Source: CAYMAI01 sp964388445 (GTDB taxonomy: Bacteria; 4484-113; JAGGVC01). From it: 64,000 bases of DNA. Shown here one piece after another: positions 42,968 through 52,185 of the stretch (position 1 is its first letter; the number at the start of each line of letters is the position of its first letter). The notes beneath the pieces are model-generated. The model searched no databases, was not told the DNA's origin, and worked only from the letters and a program-made list of their open reading frames with translations. The translations under genes and the position numbers were made by a program. Where the stretch lies: the NCBI GenBank assembly GCA_964388445.1, contig CAYMAI010000004.1, positions 186,001 to 250,000 of the forward strand, given 5' to 3'.

Positions 42968-44188
42968 GTGGATTTTTATACCGAGGTAGGCATCGAGTTT
43001 CTTAAGCCCGGTACGGTTATCGCTTCAGACGTTTACATCGAGGACCACCTGTTCCTCAAAAGCGGCAATACGATAACCGAATACTTTGTCGAGGCGCTGA
43101 AGCGGCGCGGCATCACGCATATTCGAGTCACCGACAAAGCCGCGAGCGACCTGCTTCAAGCGACGGGCGAGGCCGACCTTGCCGAAGCGGACGAGGACAA
43201 GAAGAGCGGCGAAGTGACGCCGGAAATGACGGCGGAAATCCGGGAGGCCGAGCGCGAGCTTTGGGAATATTCGGGGATTTTTCCGCTGATTGAAGAGAAA
43301 AGGCTGCGCGAAGCGGTCGGCGAAGTGTCCGGCGTTTTCGACAAAATCAGGGCCGGCCAAACTCCGGGGCTTGGCGGAATCCAAAGATTCGTAGCGGACT
43401 CGCTAACCGGACTCGGCGAGGAAGCGGGCGCGGCCTTAAACCTTCTCGAAACCGAAAACTACGACGAATATACTTATAACCACAGCATAAACGTCGCGAT
43501 GATGTTCGCTCTGACGGCGAAGGACCTTTATCCGCCGGAAGAGCTGGAACTTCTTGCCGTCGGCGCGCTGCTTATAGACATCGGTATGACGCGCATTCCC
43601 AAGGAAATTCTGTCAAAGAAAACTCCGTTGACGCAGGCCGAAGTTGAAATAATCCGGGCGCATCCCGTGCTCGGAGCGAAGCTTTTGCGCGAATACCGGA
43701 CGCTGCCCGCGGAAGCGATAAAAATCTGCCAGTTTCATCATGAAAGATACGACGGAAGCGGCTATCCGGATTCGCTCATGGGCGAGGAAATCACGTTTCC
43801 GGCACAGCTGGCGGCGGTTATCGACGTATACGACGCGCTAATCACGAGCCGCACTTACAGGGTGCCGTTCGACTATTACCAGGCGATGGTCATCATACTG
43901 CGAAGCACAGGCCGCCAATTTTCAAGGCGCAGCGTGAGCGTATTCTGCGCGAAGGTCGGGCTTCATCCCGTCGGCACGTTCGTAAGAATCAGCACGGGCG
44001 AAGTCGCTATAGTGAAAAGCTTTACCCGGGATACCATTTACCGGCCGGTCGTCAACGTCGTGTACGACTCGAACTTCAAACGGCTTTCAGGCCCGAGAAT
44101 TCTCGACCTATCTCTTTCGCCGGAAGTTTCGATAACGGACGTAATAAGCCTAAGGACCGCGGCGATGCTGGAAACCGAGCCGAAGTGA
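42968..44188 (+). CDS. HD-GYP domain protein with degenerate HD motif
   Basis: The 406-residue protein has the HD-GYP architecture of c-di-GMP phosphodiesterases: NHSINVA helix, second region LLIDIGMTRIP (about residue 203), RAHPVLG, and HHERYDGSGYP (about 265). In active enzymes the second region reads HDIGK. Here His is Ile and Lys is Met, so metal binding is probably impaired and the protein may act as a c-di-GMP-binding regulator. A C-terminal beta domain follows. The start is a GTG at 42968 with weak ribosome site. The PilT and PilD genes are downstream. Confidence 0.88.
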   Translation: MDFYTEVGIEFLKPGTVIASDVYIEDHLFLKSGNTITEYFVEALKRRGITHIRVTDKAASDLLQATGEADLAEADEDKKSGEVTPEMTAEIREAERELWEYSGIFPLIEEKRLREAVGEVSGVFDKIRAGQTPGLGGIQRFVADSLTGLGEEAGAALNLLETENYDEYTYNHSINVAMMFALTAKDLYPPEELELLAVGALLIDIGMTRIPKEILSKKTPLTQAEVEIIRAHPVLGAKLLREYRTLPAEAIKICQFHHERYDGSGYPDSLMGEEITFPAQLAAVIDVYDALITSRTYRVPFDYYQAMVIILRSTGRQFSRRSVSVFCAKVGLHPVGTFVRISTGEVAIVKSFTRDTIYRPVVNVVYDSNFKRLSGPRILDLSLSPEVSITDVISLRTAAMLETEPK

Positions 44189-44243
44189 TAGAATGACCGC
44201 GGCGCCCTGCCGGCGCCAAAAAAACACGATCGGGGAGCCGGAA

Positions 44244-44957
44244 ATGGGGATTCTTGTTACGGACAGCCTAGGCGCGACCGTTGACGCCGTCGCCGACGCG
44301 TTTTTTTTCGGGCGGAAGCTGGACAAGACCGAGCGCGAATCCGTCGCGGGCTGGATTGCGGGAAGACAGGGGGCGGAGCGCGCTTACTGCGGGTTATTCG
44401 CTCCGACGAAGCTCGATTTCGAAACGGGCTTCAGAGTTTTCACGGGAGAGCGAATCGCCAGCGGAGCGGGCACGAGCCACATAATCGGCGAAGAAGCGAT
44501 GCGCGCGATGATGCTGCTCGGAGTGCGGGGAAAGCAGATCGCCGGCTCGATCGAAAGCGCACGGCGCAGTTTCGAAACGGTTCTCGGGCAATACAAAAAC
44601 GCAAAAATTCCCGACGGGATGTTCTGCTGCGGAATATGCAGCGTTTCGTATTGGCGCAACCTGCTTTCGGGCGGGCTCGACGACGGCGAAAGACGTATTG
44701 CGCTCGGATTTAAAGCGCTCAAAGCGCATCGGGACGGCGCGGGGAAATGGAAAAGGTTTCCGTTCCACTTCACGCTTCTCGCTGCCGCGGAAGCGGCGGA
44801 GGGCGCGTTCGGAACCGGCATCGCCAAAGCGGCAAAGTCCGAAATCAAATATGCCGCGCCGGTCATCGAGCGTTCGGTAAAGCGTAAGCCGCAAAACGGG
44901 GACGCCTATTCGAACCGGCGCCACGCGACTATGGTGCGGTCGCTTTCCGCGATTTAG
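44244..44957 (+). CDS. Protein of unknown function
   Basis: The 237-residue protein is not one I recognise. It is helical, has a Cys cluster (DGMFCCGICSVSYWR) and a basic C-terminus. The pattern around GFKALKAHRDGAGKWKRFPFHF faintly resembles prenyltransferase-type alpha/alpha repeats, but this is weak. The ATG at 44244 has GGGGAG in front. It lies 55 nt after the HD-GYP gene and could be co-transcribed with it. Confidence 0.7.
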   Translation: MGILVTDSLGATVDAVADAFFFGRKLDKTERESVAGWIAGRQGAERAYCGLFAPTKLDFETGFRVFTGERIASGAGTSHIIGEEAMRAMMLLGVRGKQIAGSIESARRSFETVLGQYKNAKIPDGMFCCGICSVSYWRNLLSGGLDDGERRIALGFKALKAHRDGAGKWKRFPFHFTLLAAAEAAEGAFGTGIAKAAKSEIKYAAPVIERSVKRKPQNGDAYSNRRHATMVRSLSAI

Positions 44958-45087
44958 CCGTCCGTTCGCGCGGCGGCGGGCAAACCAGCGTCCGTGCTTG
45001 CGAGTTTTCCGCGTTTAAGCCGCGCGCTGGAAAATCGGGTTATTTATGTTAGAATCCGTTTGACCTAATCGTTTGCGAGGTGGCGTT

Positions 45088-46230
45088 ATGGACGTTGATG
45101 TCCTCTTAAGGTATATGGCTAGCAAGAACGCGTCGGACTTGCATCTCGGCGCGCGCAGACCGCCGATCGTCCGCGTGGACGGCGACCTGCAATTCACGGA
45201 CTTTCCCGTGCTCGACAACGACACGATGGAAAAAGTCTGCAAGCAGCTTTTGACTCCCAAGCGCGAGTACAAGCTTGAGGAGGAAAACGAAATAGACTTC
45301 GCCTATCAACTGGAAGGCGTGGGGCGTTTCCGCTGCAACATCTTCCGCAAAACGGGCGAACTCGCCGCCGCCCTTCGTCTAATCCCCGACCGCATTCCGA
45401 ACTTCGAAGAGCTGAACCTTCCGCTCATTCTCGAGGAACTGGCGCTCGAGCGGCGCGGCATCATCATCGTGACCGGAACCACCGGCTCCGGGAAATCCAC
45501 GACGCTCGCTTCGATGCTGGAATACGTCAACAACCGGCGTCCGGTGCACGTCATCACGCTCGAAGACCCCATCGAATACGTCCACTACGACAAGGAAGCC
45601 ATCATCAACCAGCGCGAGCTCGGCGTTGACACCGACAACTTCATCGACGCCATCCGCGGCGCGATGCGAGAAGACCCCGACATCATCCTCATCGGCGAGA
45701 TGCGCGACCGCGAGACCATCACCGCCACTTTCCAGGCGGCGCTCACCGGCCACCTCGTCCTTACCACGCTCCACACTCTCGACGTCGTCCAGACCATCAA
45801 CCGCGTCGTGGACTATTACCCGGCGGACATGCAGCAGCAGGCGCGCCTGATGCTTTCCGAAACCATCAAAGCGATTATCTCGATGCGTCTTTTGCCGATG
45901 GTCGGCGGCGGGCGAATCCCGGCGATGGAAATAATGAAAACCACCGCCCGCATACGCGAGTTCATCGAAGACCGCGACCAGACCTACGCAATCAAAAACG
46001 CCGTCGAGGAAGGCAACAACGAAGGCATGATCACCTTCGACCAGTACCTTTTGATGCTGTTCCAGAAGGGCAAAATCACTTACGACACCGCGCTCAACGC
46101 CGCGTCGAGCCCGCACGACTTCAAGCTGCTCGAACGCCAGACCGCGGAGTACAAGGCGAAGGGCCAAAAAATCGAGGCGTACGAGTCGGGCAGACTCAAG
46201 AAGGCCGCGGATTCGGACGCCGGCATCTAA
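45088..46230 (+). CDS. pilT: Type IV pilus retraction ATPase PilT
   Basis: PilT is a hexameric ATPase that depolymerises type IV pili for twitching motility. The 380-residue protein shows Walker A VTGTTGSGKST, the Asp box LEDPIEYV, Walker B-like DPDIILIGEMRDRET and the His box TGHLVLTTLHT. The C-terminal AIRAGA-type helix is replaced by AIISMRLLP. GAGGTGG precedes the ATG at 45088. The PilD gene begins directly after its stop codon. Confidence 0.96.
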   Translation: MDVDVLLRYMASKNASDLHLGARRPPIVRVDGDLQFTDFPVLDNDTMEKVCKQLLTPKREYKLEEENEIDFAYQLEGVGRFRCNIFRKTGELAAALRLIPDRIPNFEELNLPLILEELALERRGIIIVTGTTGSGKSTTLASMLEYVNNRRPVHVITLEDPIEYVHYDKEAIINQRELGVDTDNFIDAIRGAMREDPDIILIGEMRDRETITATFQAALTGHLVLTTLHTLDVVQTINRVVDYYPADMQQQARLMLSETIKAIISMRLLPMVGGGRIPAMEIMKTTARIREFIEDRDQTYAIKNAVEEGNNEGMITFDQYLLMLFQKGKITYDTALNAASSPHDFKLLERQTAEYKAKGQKIEAYESGRLKKAADSDAGI

Positions 46231-47214
46231 ATGGACGCGGCCGGGTTTTTCGCTTCGCGGCTCCAGTGGATTGTCTTCGCGCTCGGATTTTTCATCGGCA
46301 GTTTTTTCAACGTGTTGATTCACCGGCTGCCGCGCGGCGAAGAAGTCGTGGTGCGGCCAAGCCACTGCCCGAAGTGCGGCGCACGCATCCGCTGGTACGA
46401 CAACGTCCCCGTTCTCTCGTGGTTCGCTCTCGGCGGCAAGTGCCGCGACTGCCGCGATAAAATCTCGCCGCGCTACCCAATCGTCGAATTTTTCACCGCC
46501 GCGCTCCTCGGCGTCACCGTGAAGCTTGCGATGCTGGCGGGCTACGGCGTCCCGGCCCAGCTTATCCTCGCCGCCGCCGCCGGAATTCTTTTTCTCATTT
46601 TCGTCATCGACTTCGAGACTTATCTTATCCCCGACCAGCTTGTTTGGTGGGGGCTTGCGCTTTCAATCGCGCTCGTCGCGCTCGGCGAGAGTCCCGCGGG
46701 CGGCTGGGCGTCGGCGCTCATCGGCTTTTTCGCGCTGTCCGCGTTTCTCATTTTCGCCGGTATGATCGGCAACGCCGCCGTGTTCCCGCAGACGTTCAAA
46801 AAGGAAGGCGGCGTCCTCGTCGTTTTCCCGTGGCTTTTTTATCTCGCGACTTACATCGTAATGTATCCCGTCGAGCATTTCCGCGGCGCGTCGAAGCCGG
46901 GCGAGGACGAAATTCTGGACGCAGCGTCCGCGACCGCGGAAGAGTCCGCGATGGGCGGCGGCGACATCAAGCTGGCGGCTTTTATGGGGATGATGCTCGG
47001 CTGGAAGCTGCTTATCGCGGCGTTCGCTGCGGCGATTATGGCGGGCGGCGCCGTCGCTATTGCGATGATGATTGCGAAGCGGATTGGCGGCGCATACGAG
47101 CGGGGGCTGAAGCTGCAGTTCGGCCCGTTCCTCGCCGCTGGCGCGTGGGTGGCGCTGTTCTACGGCGAACGGATGATTAGCTGGTACCTGCGCATCACGG
47201 GGATTGGGGGGTAG
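46231..47214 (+). CDS. pilD: Prepilin peptidase (type IV leader peptidase)
   Basis: This membrane aspartate protease cleaves and N-methylates type IV prepilins. The 327-residue protein has the N-terminal GSFFNVLIHRLPRG motif, the zinc-binding CPKCGARIRWYDNVPVLSW with second pair CRDCR, the first Asp region FVIDFETYLIPD and the second active-site GGGDIKLAA. Between the two active sites is an unusually long insertion of about 60 residues with an extra hydrophobic stretch and an acidic loop. It begins right at the pilT stop. Confidence 0.94.
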   Translation: MDAAGFFASRLQWIVFALGFFIGSFFNVLIHRLPRGEEVVVRPSHCPKCGARIRWYDNVPVLSWFALGGKCRDCRDKISPRYPIVEFFTAALLGVTVKLAMLAGYGVPAQLILAAAAGILFLIFVIDFETYLIPDQLVWWGLALSIALVALGESPAGGWASALIGFFALSAFLIFAGMIGNAAVFPQTFKKEGGVLVVFPWLFYLATYIVMYPVEHFRGASKPGEDEILDAASATAEESAMGGGDIKLAAFMGMMLGWKLLIAAFAAAIMAGGAVAIAMMIAKRIGGAYERGLKLQFGPFLAAGAWVALFYGERMISWYLRITGIGG

Positions 47215-47239
47215 GGGAGGGGAATTGACGGCTCGGCTA

Positions 47240-47267
47240 TTGACTTTACAAGTGTTTATTGTATAAT
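47240..47267 (+). promoter_or_regulatory. Promoter of the nuclease-methyltransferase gene
   Basis: TTGACT at 47240-47245 and TATAAT at 47262-47267 with a 16-bp spacer. The -10 ends 15 nt before the ATG at 47283, and no Shine-Dalgarno is visible. Confidence 0.8.
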
Positions 47268-47282
47268 CCGTACGGCAAAATT

Positions 47283-50216
47283 ATGGAACCTGCAAGCCGC
47301 TATGAATTCAGCGAGGCCGCGATAAACGCCGCGCTTGCCGCGCTGCTGTGCGAGCGCGACCTCGGCGCGGGCGCGGAGCTGATTTCAAAAGGGCGCCGCC
47401 AAGTTCGCCGTCCCGACGTAATGATCGCCTACCGCGGCTTCAGCATTATCATCGAAGGAAAGATTGATAACCCGCAGGCGAAAGAGCGGCTTGTTCAGCA
47501 GTGCAAAGAGCGAATTTCCGAAGGACTTTGCGACATTTCCGTCGGCGTCGTCTATCAGATGCCGCACGCAAACGGCTCGTCGCTTTTCGAGTCGCGTACC
47601 GAAACGGGCCTCAGGAAAATCCTGAAAAAATCGAAATACGAAATCGCCGTTTGGCGCTCGGATTTTCCCGAACCCGCACTCGTTCAAGGATGGATAACGA
47701 AAGACCTCGCCGGCTTCGGCGACGTTATTCGCGACGCGGTGCACGAAGCCCGCAGCATGGACGAACTGGACGAAACGGTTGGCCAGATTCGCGACGAACT
47801 TTACGGCGCGGCCGCGCGGCTTCAATCGGTTGACCCCACGGGTTTTGAAAAACTGGCGTTTAAACTCGCCCCGAAGCTTGAGCTACCAACTCCGAAAAAT
47901 CAGCAAGAAGTGTTCCGCACGATGCAGATCGCGTTTCTCGTTCTGCTCGACGCGGCCGTTTTCTATAACGCTATTCGCAGCGGTCAAAACCTTCCCAGCG
48001 TGTCTTCTTTCCTCGACAGGCACGGAAACAACATCGAATCGCTTCGCCATTCGTTCAACGCCGCGCTGGCGATAAACTATGCGCCGGTTTTTGAAGTCGC
48101 GCTCGATGTTATTTCGCCTCTCACGCCCGAAGCCGAAGAGTCTGTCGAGGCGATTTCCAACCTCGCTTTCAAAATCGCCTCCCGCCGCATACTCTTGCAG
48201 CACGATTTGATGGGCCGGATTTATCACACTCTCTTGTTCAAGGAACTCGCAAAGCACCTCGCCACTTATTACACCGCTATAACTTCCGCCCGAATTCTTG
48301 CGACACTCGCGCTGGAAGCGCCCGGCGCGTCTTGGTCGGATACCGACCTTTCGGATATCGAAGAGCTTAAAAAGCTCCGCGTCGCCGATTTCGCGTGCGG
48401 CAGCGGCACTCTTCTTTCCGCAGCGCACCACCAGCTAAAAAAGCAATATACCAATGCGCTTTACGAAACCGAAGGCAGCCCCGACCTCGACGAAGTGCAT
48501 CGCGTCCTGCTCGACAGCGTGATTACCGGATACGACGTGATGCTATACGCCGCGCACATCGCCACCGTTACGCTCGCGATGCACAACCCCGACGCCCCGT
48601 TCAAAGAAGGCCATATTTACGTGCTTCCGTTCGGCGGGAGGGATAAAGCCACGGGATCTCTGGAATTTCTTGTACGCGACTCGATGCGAGTGCGCTCCAC
48701 GGCGATTCGTATGGACATCAAAGGCAGGCGGGAATACGAATTACAACCGCCGATTGAAGGCTTCGACTTGCTTATTATGAATCCGCCGTTCGCACGATCC
48801 TGCGGAGATAATCTTATGTTCGGAAGCGAGACCGACAAGAAAATCCGCAAGGAAATGCAGGACAGGCTTTCGGACATGCTTGGAAACGTGGGCTTGAACG
48901 GAATCGGGCAGGCCGGGCTAGGTGCTGCTTTTGTCGGCCTCGCCAATAAATATGTAAAACCCGGCGGCAGGATCGCTTTCGTCTTGCCCCGCAATTTTCT
49001 TTCCGGCGTGTCTTGGACTAAAATACGCGACCTGCTCATGGGCCAGTTGGACGACGAAACTCCTTACATGTCCCGCTATCATCTCGAATTCGTTCTACTT
49101 AATACGAAACCGCCGAGCCACAGTTTCAGCGAAAATACCGACCTAAGCGAAGTAATGTTCGTAGCACGCAAACTCAAGCCGGAAGAATCCGCTGGCTTCA
49201 CGGTTTTCGCTCTTCTGAACGGAAAAACCGAAAACGTCGTTGCCGCGACGGAAATTTCCAAATCGATGCTGACGGTTTCCGCAAACGGCGCGAACGGCAA
49301 AATGTGCGACATATTCATGAATCCCGGCGGCAAACCCGCTTCTTTGCTAATCGGGGAACAGCCCGCCGGAGTGGCATACACCGCGCCTCCAATTATCGTG
49401 GAGGACAACACGGACAATTGGGGCAGACTTTGCGCGTTTGCAGTTCCGGAACTGACTAAAATTGCATATAAACTTCACTCAAAAGGCGAATTTTCGCCAG
49501 CCAGAGACTTTGCATGCGAATTTCCAATGTGCTCAATGTCGAATTTGTTTGATGTGGGAGTGGATAGAAGGCAGATTCATAGCGCATTTGATGTAAGCGA
49601 CAAGGGTACTCATAATGCCCTTTGGGGTCGCGACACGGACATGAACACATTGCAAATTGAGCCTAATACACGCCTAAAGCGGATTGCAGGAGTAGACGCA
49701 GAATTGTTAACGGCCACCAAATCCCGGTTTTTAATTACGGAACGAATTCGACTTGATACTACTCCGATAGTATCTGTATATTGCACGACTGACGTGCTTT
49801 CAAACGTATGGTGGACTGCGCTTTATACTGGCAAATCAAAGCACAATGAGGAAATGGAAATTGCTGCTAACCTTTGGATTAACTCTACGCCGGGCTTGTT
49901 GCTTCTTATTGCAGAGCTGCAGGTAACAGAAGGAGCTTGGGCTGGAATTAAAAAGGCCACACTACAGTCTCTTCGTATTTTGGATTTCGATTTATTGAAA
50001 TTGGCACAGCTAAAATCGTTAAAGCGTTTTTTCGATTCGATATGCATGAAAGAGGCGCCGAGGCTGCCTCAGCAGTTTAAAGAGGCGGCGGAGGGCCGCG
50101 GCTGGCGCCACTCGCTCGATACTGCCGTTCTTTCGATTCTCACGGGCGAGGACGTCCCCGCGGCGGCCCTCCGCCCGCTGTACGAACTCCTCGTGGAGGA
50201 AACCGGACATTGGTAG
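47283..50216 (+). CDS. Single-chain restriction-modification enzyme: nuclease plus N6-adenine methyltransferase (type IIG-like)
   Basis: The 977-residue protein has an N-terminal PD-(D/E)xK-like nuclease region (PDVMIAYRGFSIIIEGK, about residues 44-60). A helical connector leads to a gamma-type N6-adenine methyltransferase with motif I VADFACGSGTLL (about 370) and motif IV NPPF (about 500), followed by a target-recognition region. The layout fits type IIG or related single-chain enzymes. The recognition region (about 49.45-50.04 kb) is markedly AT-richer than the rest. An in-frame TTG at 47259 lies within the promoter and is not used as start. It overlaps the next gene. Confidence 0.87.
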   Translation: MEPASRYEFSEAAINAALAALLCERDLGAGAELISKGRRQVRRPDVMIAYRGFSIIIEGKIDNPQAKERLVQQCKERISEGLCDISVGVVYQMPHANGSSLFESRTETGLRKILKKSKYEIAVWRSDFPEPALVQGWITKDLAGFGDVIRDAVHEARSMDELDETVGQIRDELYGAAARLQSVDPTGFEKLAFKLAPKLELPTPKNQQEVFRTMQIAFLVLLDAAVFYNAIRSGQNLPSVSSFLDRHGNNIESLRHSFNAALAINYAPVFEVALDVISPLTPEAEESVEAISNLAFKIASRRILLQHDLMGRIYHTLLFKELAKHLATYYTAITSARILATLALEAPGASWSDTDLSDIEELKKLRVADFACGSGTLLSAAHHQLKKQYTNALYETEGSPDLDEVHRVLLDSVITGYDVMLYAAHIATVTLAMHNPDAPFKEGHIYVLPFGGRDKATGSLEFLVRDSMRVRSTAIRMDIKGRREYELQPPIEGFDLLIMNPPFARSCGDNLMFGSETDKKIRKEMQDRLSDMLGNVGLNGIGQAGLGAAFVGLANKYVKPGGRIAFVLPRNFLSGVSWTKIRDLLMGQLDDETPYMSRYHLEFVLLNTKPPSHSFSENTDLSEVMFVARKLKPEESAGFTVFALLNGKTENVVAATEISKSMLTVSANGANGKMCDIFMNPGGKPASLLIGEQPAGVAYTAPPIIVEDNTDNWGRLCAFAVPELTKIAYKLHSKGEFSPARDFACEFPMCSMSNLFDVGVDRRQIHSAFDVSDKGTHNALWGRDTDMNTLQIEPNTRLKRIAGVDAELLTATKSRFLITERIRLDTTPIVSVYCTTDVLSNVWWTALYTGKSKHNEEMEIAANLWINSTPGLLLLIAELQVTEGAWAGIKKATLQSLRILDFDLLKLAQLKSLKRFFDSICMKEAPRLPQQFKEAAEGRGWRHSLDTAVLSILTGEDVPAAALRPLYELLVEETGHW

Positions 50217-51088
50217 TGACTAAGAATTCAATTGATTCCCTAAATTATGAAGATGTATGTAACGCATTGCTTCATTCAATAAGAGCAAATAAACCTTATG
50301 CAAACTTAAATTCGCTTATGAATTCAACATGGGATTCAATAATTGAGTTAAATCCAGATCTGGCTCGTTTTCGTCCAAGCCTCGGCACCCAATATAGCAA
50401 ATATCATTATCCTCCATTCTTCTGTGGGCGGCTTGAAGCTCTCGCACGGGAGTGCGTATGGAAGCTAATTTTCGAGGGAATTCTGGTTATAGGTTCAAAC
50501 GCTTCAAATCCGGACTGGCCAAATTTATCTCTTACTGAGTGGGGTAAAAGCGTTTTAGAACAAGAGAATAATATAATTCCATACAGCGATGGTTTAGTTA
50601 GGATGGTCCAAGAACAGAATTCTATATTTCCAGATATTGAATTTTATGTTGAAGAGGCAATAAAATCCTTTCGAAGAGGTTGCATTAACTCGTCTATGGT
50701 TATGCTTGGATGCGCAATCGAACTAATTGCAGGTGGCATTGCCAACAGGCTTATAGCTTTGAATGGCCAATTGTCACTAAACAAAAGTGATATTGCCAGC
50801 CTCGATAATTGGAAAGCAGCTATAAAATGCGAGAAGATTCTGGAGGTTATCTCTAATAAGAGGGTTTTAAGTTTGTTCAGTTTAAACAATGATAATGTCA
50901 GAATGCTCAGGTGTTTCTTTGACCCCGCTCGAATGGCCAGAAACGAAGCAGGGCATCCCTCCGGCAAGAGGTTCGACCGCAATGAGGCGTATGGATACTT
51001 CCATTTGTTTGGATGCTACTACGACAATGCCATAGAAATATTCAACAAGCTGCATGAGGCTGCATCCAAACTCCGTGCTAATGGCTAG
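50210..51088 (+). CDS. HEPN-like protein coupled to the nuclease-methyltransferase
   Basis: The 292-residue protein is AT-rich at DNA level and overlaps the methyltransferase gene by 7 nt (TTG start at 50210; a GTG at 50216 is an alternative). Its C-terminal half is helical and carries RNEAGHP at about residue 244, which matches the HEPN ribonuclease motif RNxxxH. A preceding helix (SSMVMLGCAIELIAGG) fits the other HEPN core helix. The N-terminal half is unknown. HEPN proteins often act as RNA-cutting effectors in phage defence. The coupling suggests one defence system. Confidence 0.7.
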   Translation: MVVTKNSIDSLNYEDVCNALLHSIRANKPYANLNSLMNSTWDSIIELNPDLARFRPSLGTQYSKYHYPPFFCGRLEALARECVWKLIFEGILVIGSNASNPDWPNLSLTEWGKSVLEQENNIIPYSDGLVRMVQEQNSIFPDIEFYVEEAIKSFRRGCINSSMVMLGCAIELIAGGIANRLIALNGQLSLNKSDIASLDNWKAAIKCEKILEVISNKRVLSLFSLNNDNVRMLRCFFDPARMARNEAGHPSGKRFDRNEAYGYFHLFGCYYDNAIEIFNKLHEAASKLRANG

Positions 51089-51224
51089 TGCCTTGGCCGG
51101 CGGCGTAGACTATAACATACGGAGGATGAGCGGAGCTTCAAAACCGCGCCGCCACAAAAACCTCTGTGACAAACCCCGCCTTCATAAATGCCTCCGCGCC
51201 TCCGTGGTTATCTTGCTTTCAATC

Positions 51225-51400
51225 GGGCGGACACGGGGATCCGCCCCTACGTCGCTATGGTTTTTCTTTTGCGGGCGTACGCGATACGCCCCTACGTTTC
51301 GGGCGGACACGGGGGGCCGCCCATACGTCCGCATTCAGCCCCTACGTCCGCATACAGCCTTTGCAGTCGCATACAGCCTTTGCGCCACTGCGACTTTGCG
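51225..51400. repeat. Second locus of GGGCGGAC...GTCCGCCC hairpin repeats
   Basis: In the 383-bp gap 51089-51471 there are three hairpin units: GGGCGGA...TCCGCCC (51225-51246), GGGCGTAC...TACGCCC (51273-51291) and GGGCGGAC...GCCGCCC (51301-51322). These are followed by short tandem CATTCAGCC/CATACAGCC repeats to about 51380. The family is the same as near 41.35-41.43 kb. No gene is seen. Confidence 0.85.
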
Positions 51401-51471
51401 TCTCTTCGGTTTCATATCTTACGGGGCGGGAAACGTGATATGCTTCGGGTTCGGGATTAAGGGAGTGAAAA

Positions 51472-52062
51472 ATGAACGAAAAGACTGGCCGGGCGACGAT
51501 TGCGGATGCGCTGGCGGCGTTTTCGCAGACGTTCAAGCTGACGAATCTTGCGGTGGCGAAGATTGCGCCGGCGACGGCTGACTATCGGCCGCCAACGCCG
51601 GACGGCGGGTGGCATTTCTCGCTCATCGAGCTTGCCGCGCACATCGCGGACGGCCGGATGCTCACCCATTCGTCGCTGACGGGCGCGCCGGACTTCGGGT
51701 CGCTTTTCATGCTGCCGCCGCAGGGGTTTCGCGGCCAGCAGGCCGAGTGGACGCCGCGGTTCGCTTTCTCGATGGCGGACGTGCAAGACTATCTGGCCGC
51801 GACGGCGGCGGATTGGGAAAAGGTTGCGGCGCGGCCAATCGAGGGCGCGCATCTGCCGGGCGAGGCCGAAATCGCGGCGCTCGAAGAGCGTAAACGGCAG
51901 GCGGCGGCGGGCTTGCTGCCGGCGGGGGTGGCGGCCGGAAATCCGCCGAACGCGCTCGGCAAAATCGTCGCGATGATGACCCACGAATGCGCGCACCGCG
52001 GCACGCTCGTTACCGTCCTTCGCACGCACCTGGGCGTTTCGTTTTCGGAAGGCTGGAATTAA
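51472..52062 (+). CDS. DinB-like metal-binding protein, copy 1
   Basis: The 196-residue protein has the DinB/DUF664 four-helix pattern with three probable metal-ligand His: AAHIADG in one helix and THECAHRG near the C-terminus. DinB-like proteins are dimers and some bind metal or act in thiol-dependent transferase reactions. The specific role here is unknown. It starts at the ATG at 51472. A diverged paralogue follows after a 123-bp gap. Confidence 0.88.
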   Translation: MNEKTGRATIADALAAFSQTFKLTNLAVAKIAPATADYRPPTPDGGWHFSLIELAAHIADGRMLTHSSLTGAPDFGSLFMLPPQGFRGQQAEWTPRFAFSMADVQDYLAATAADWEKVAARPIEGAHLPGEAEIAALEERKRQAAAGLLPAGVAAGNPPNALGKIVAMMTHECAHRGTLVTVLRTHLGVSFSEGWN

Positions 52063-52185
52063 TCGAAGTTAACTTCATAAAAAAAACACATTTGCATTTG
52101 TCGGACGAATGCCAAAAAACGCTCGATAAAACGAAAATAGAAACGGTAAGGAAATATTGACAGCATTCTTCAAAGGGGTAATTTT

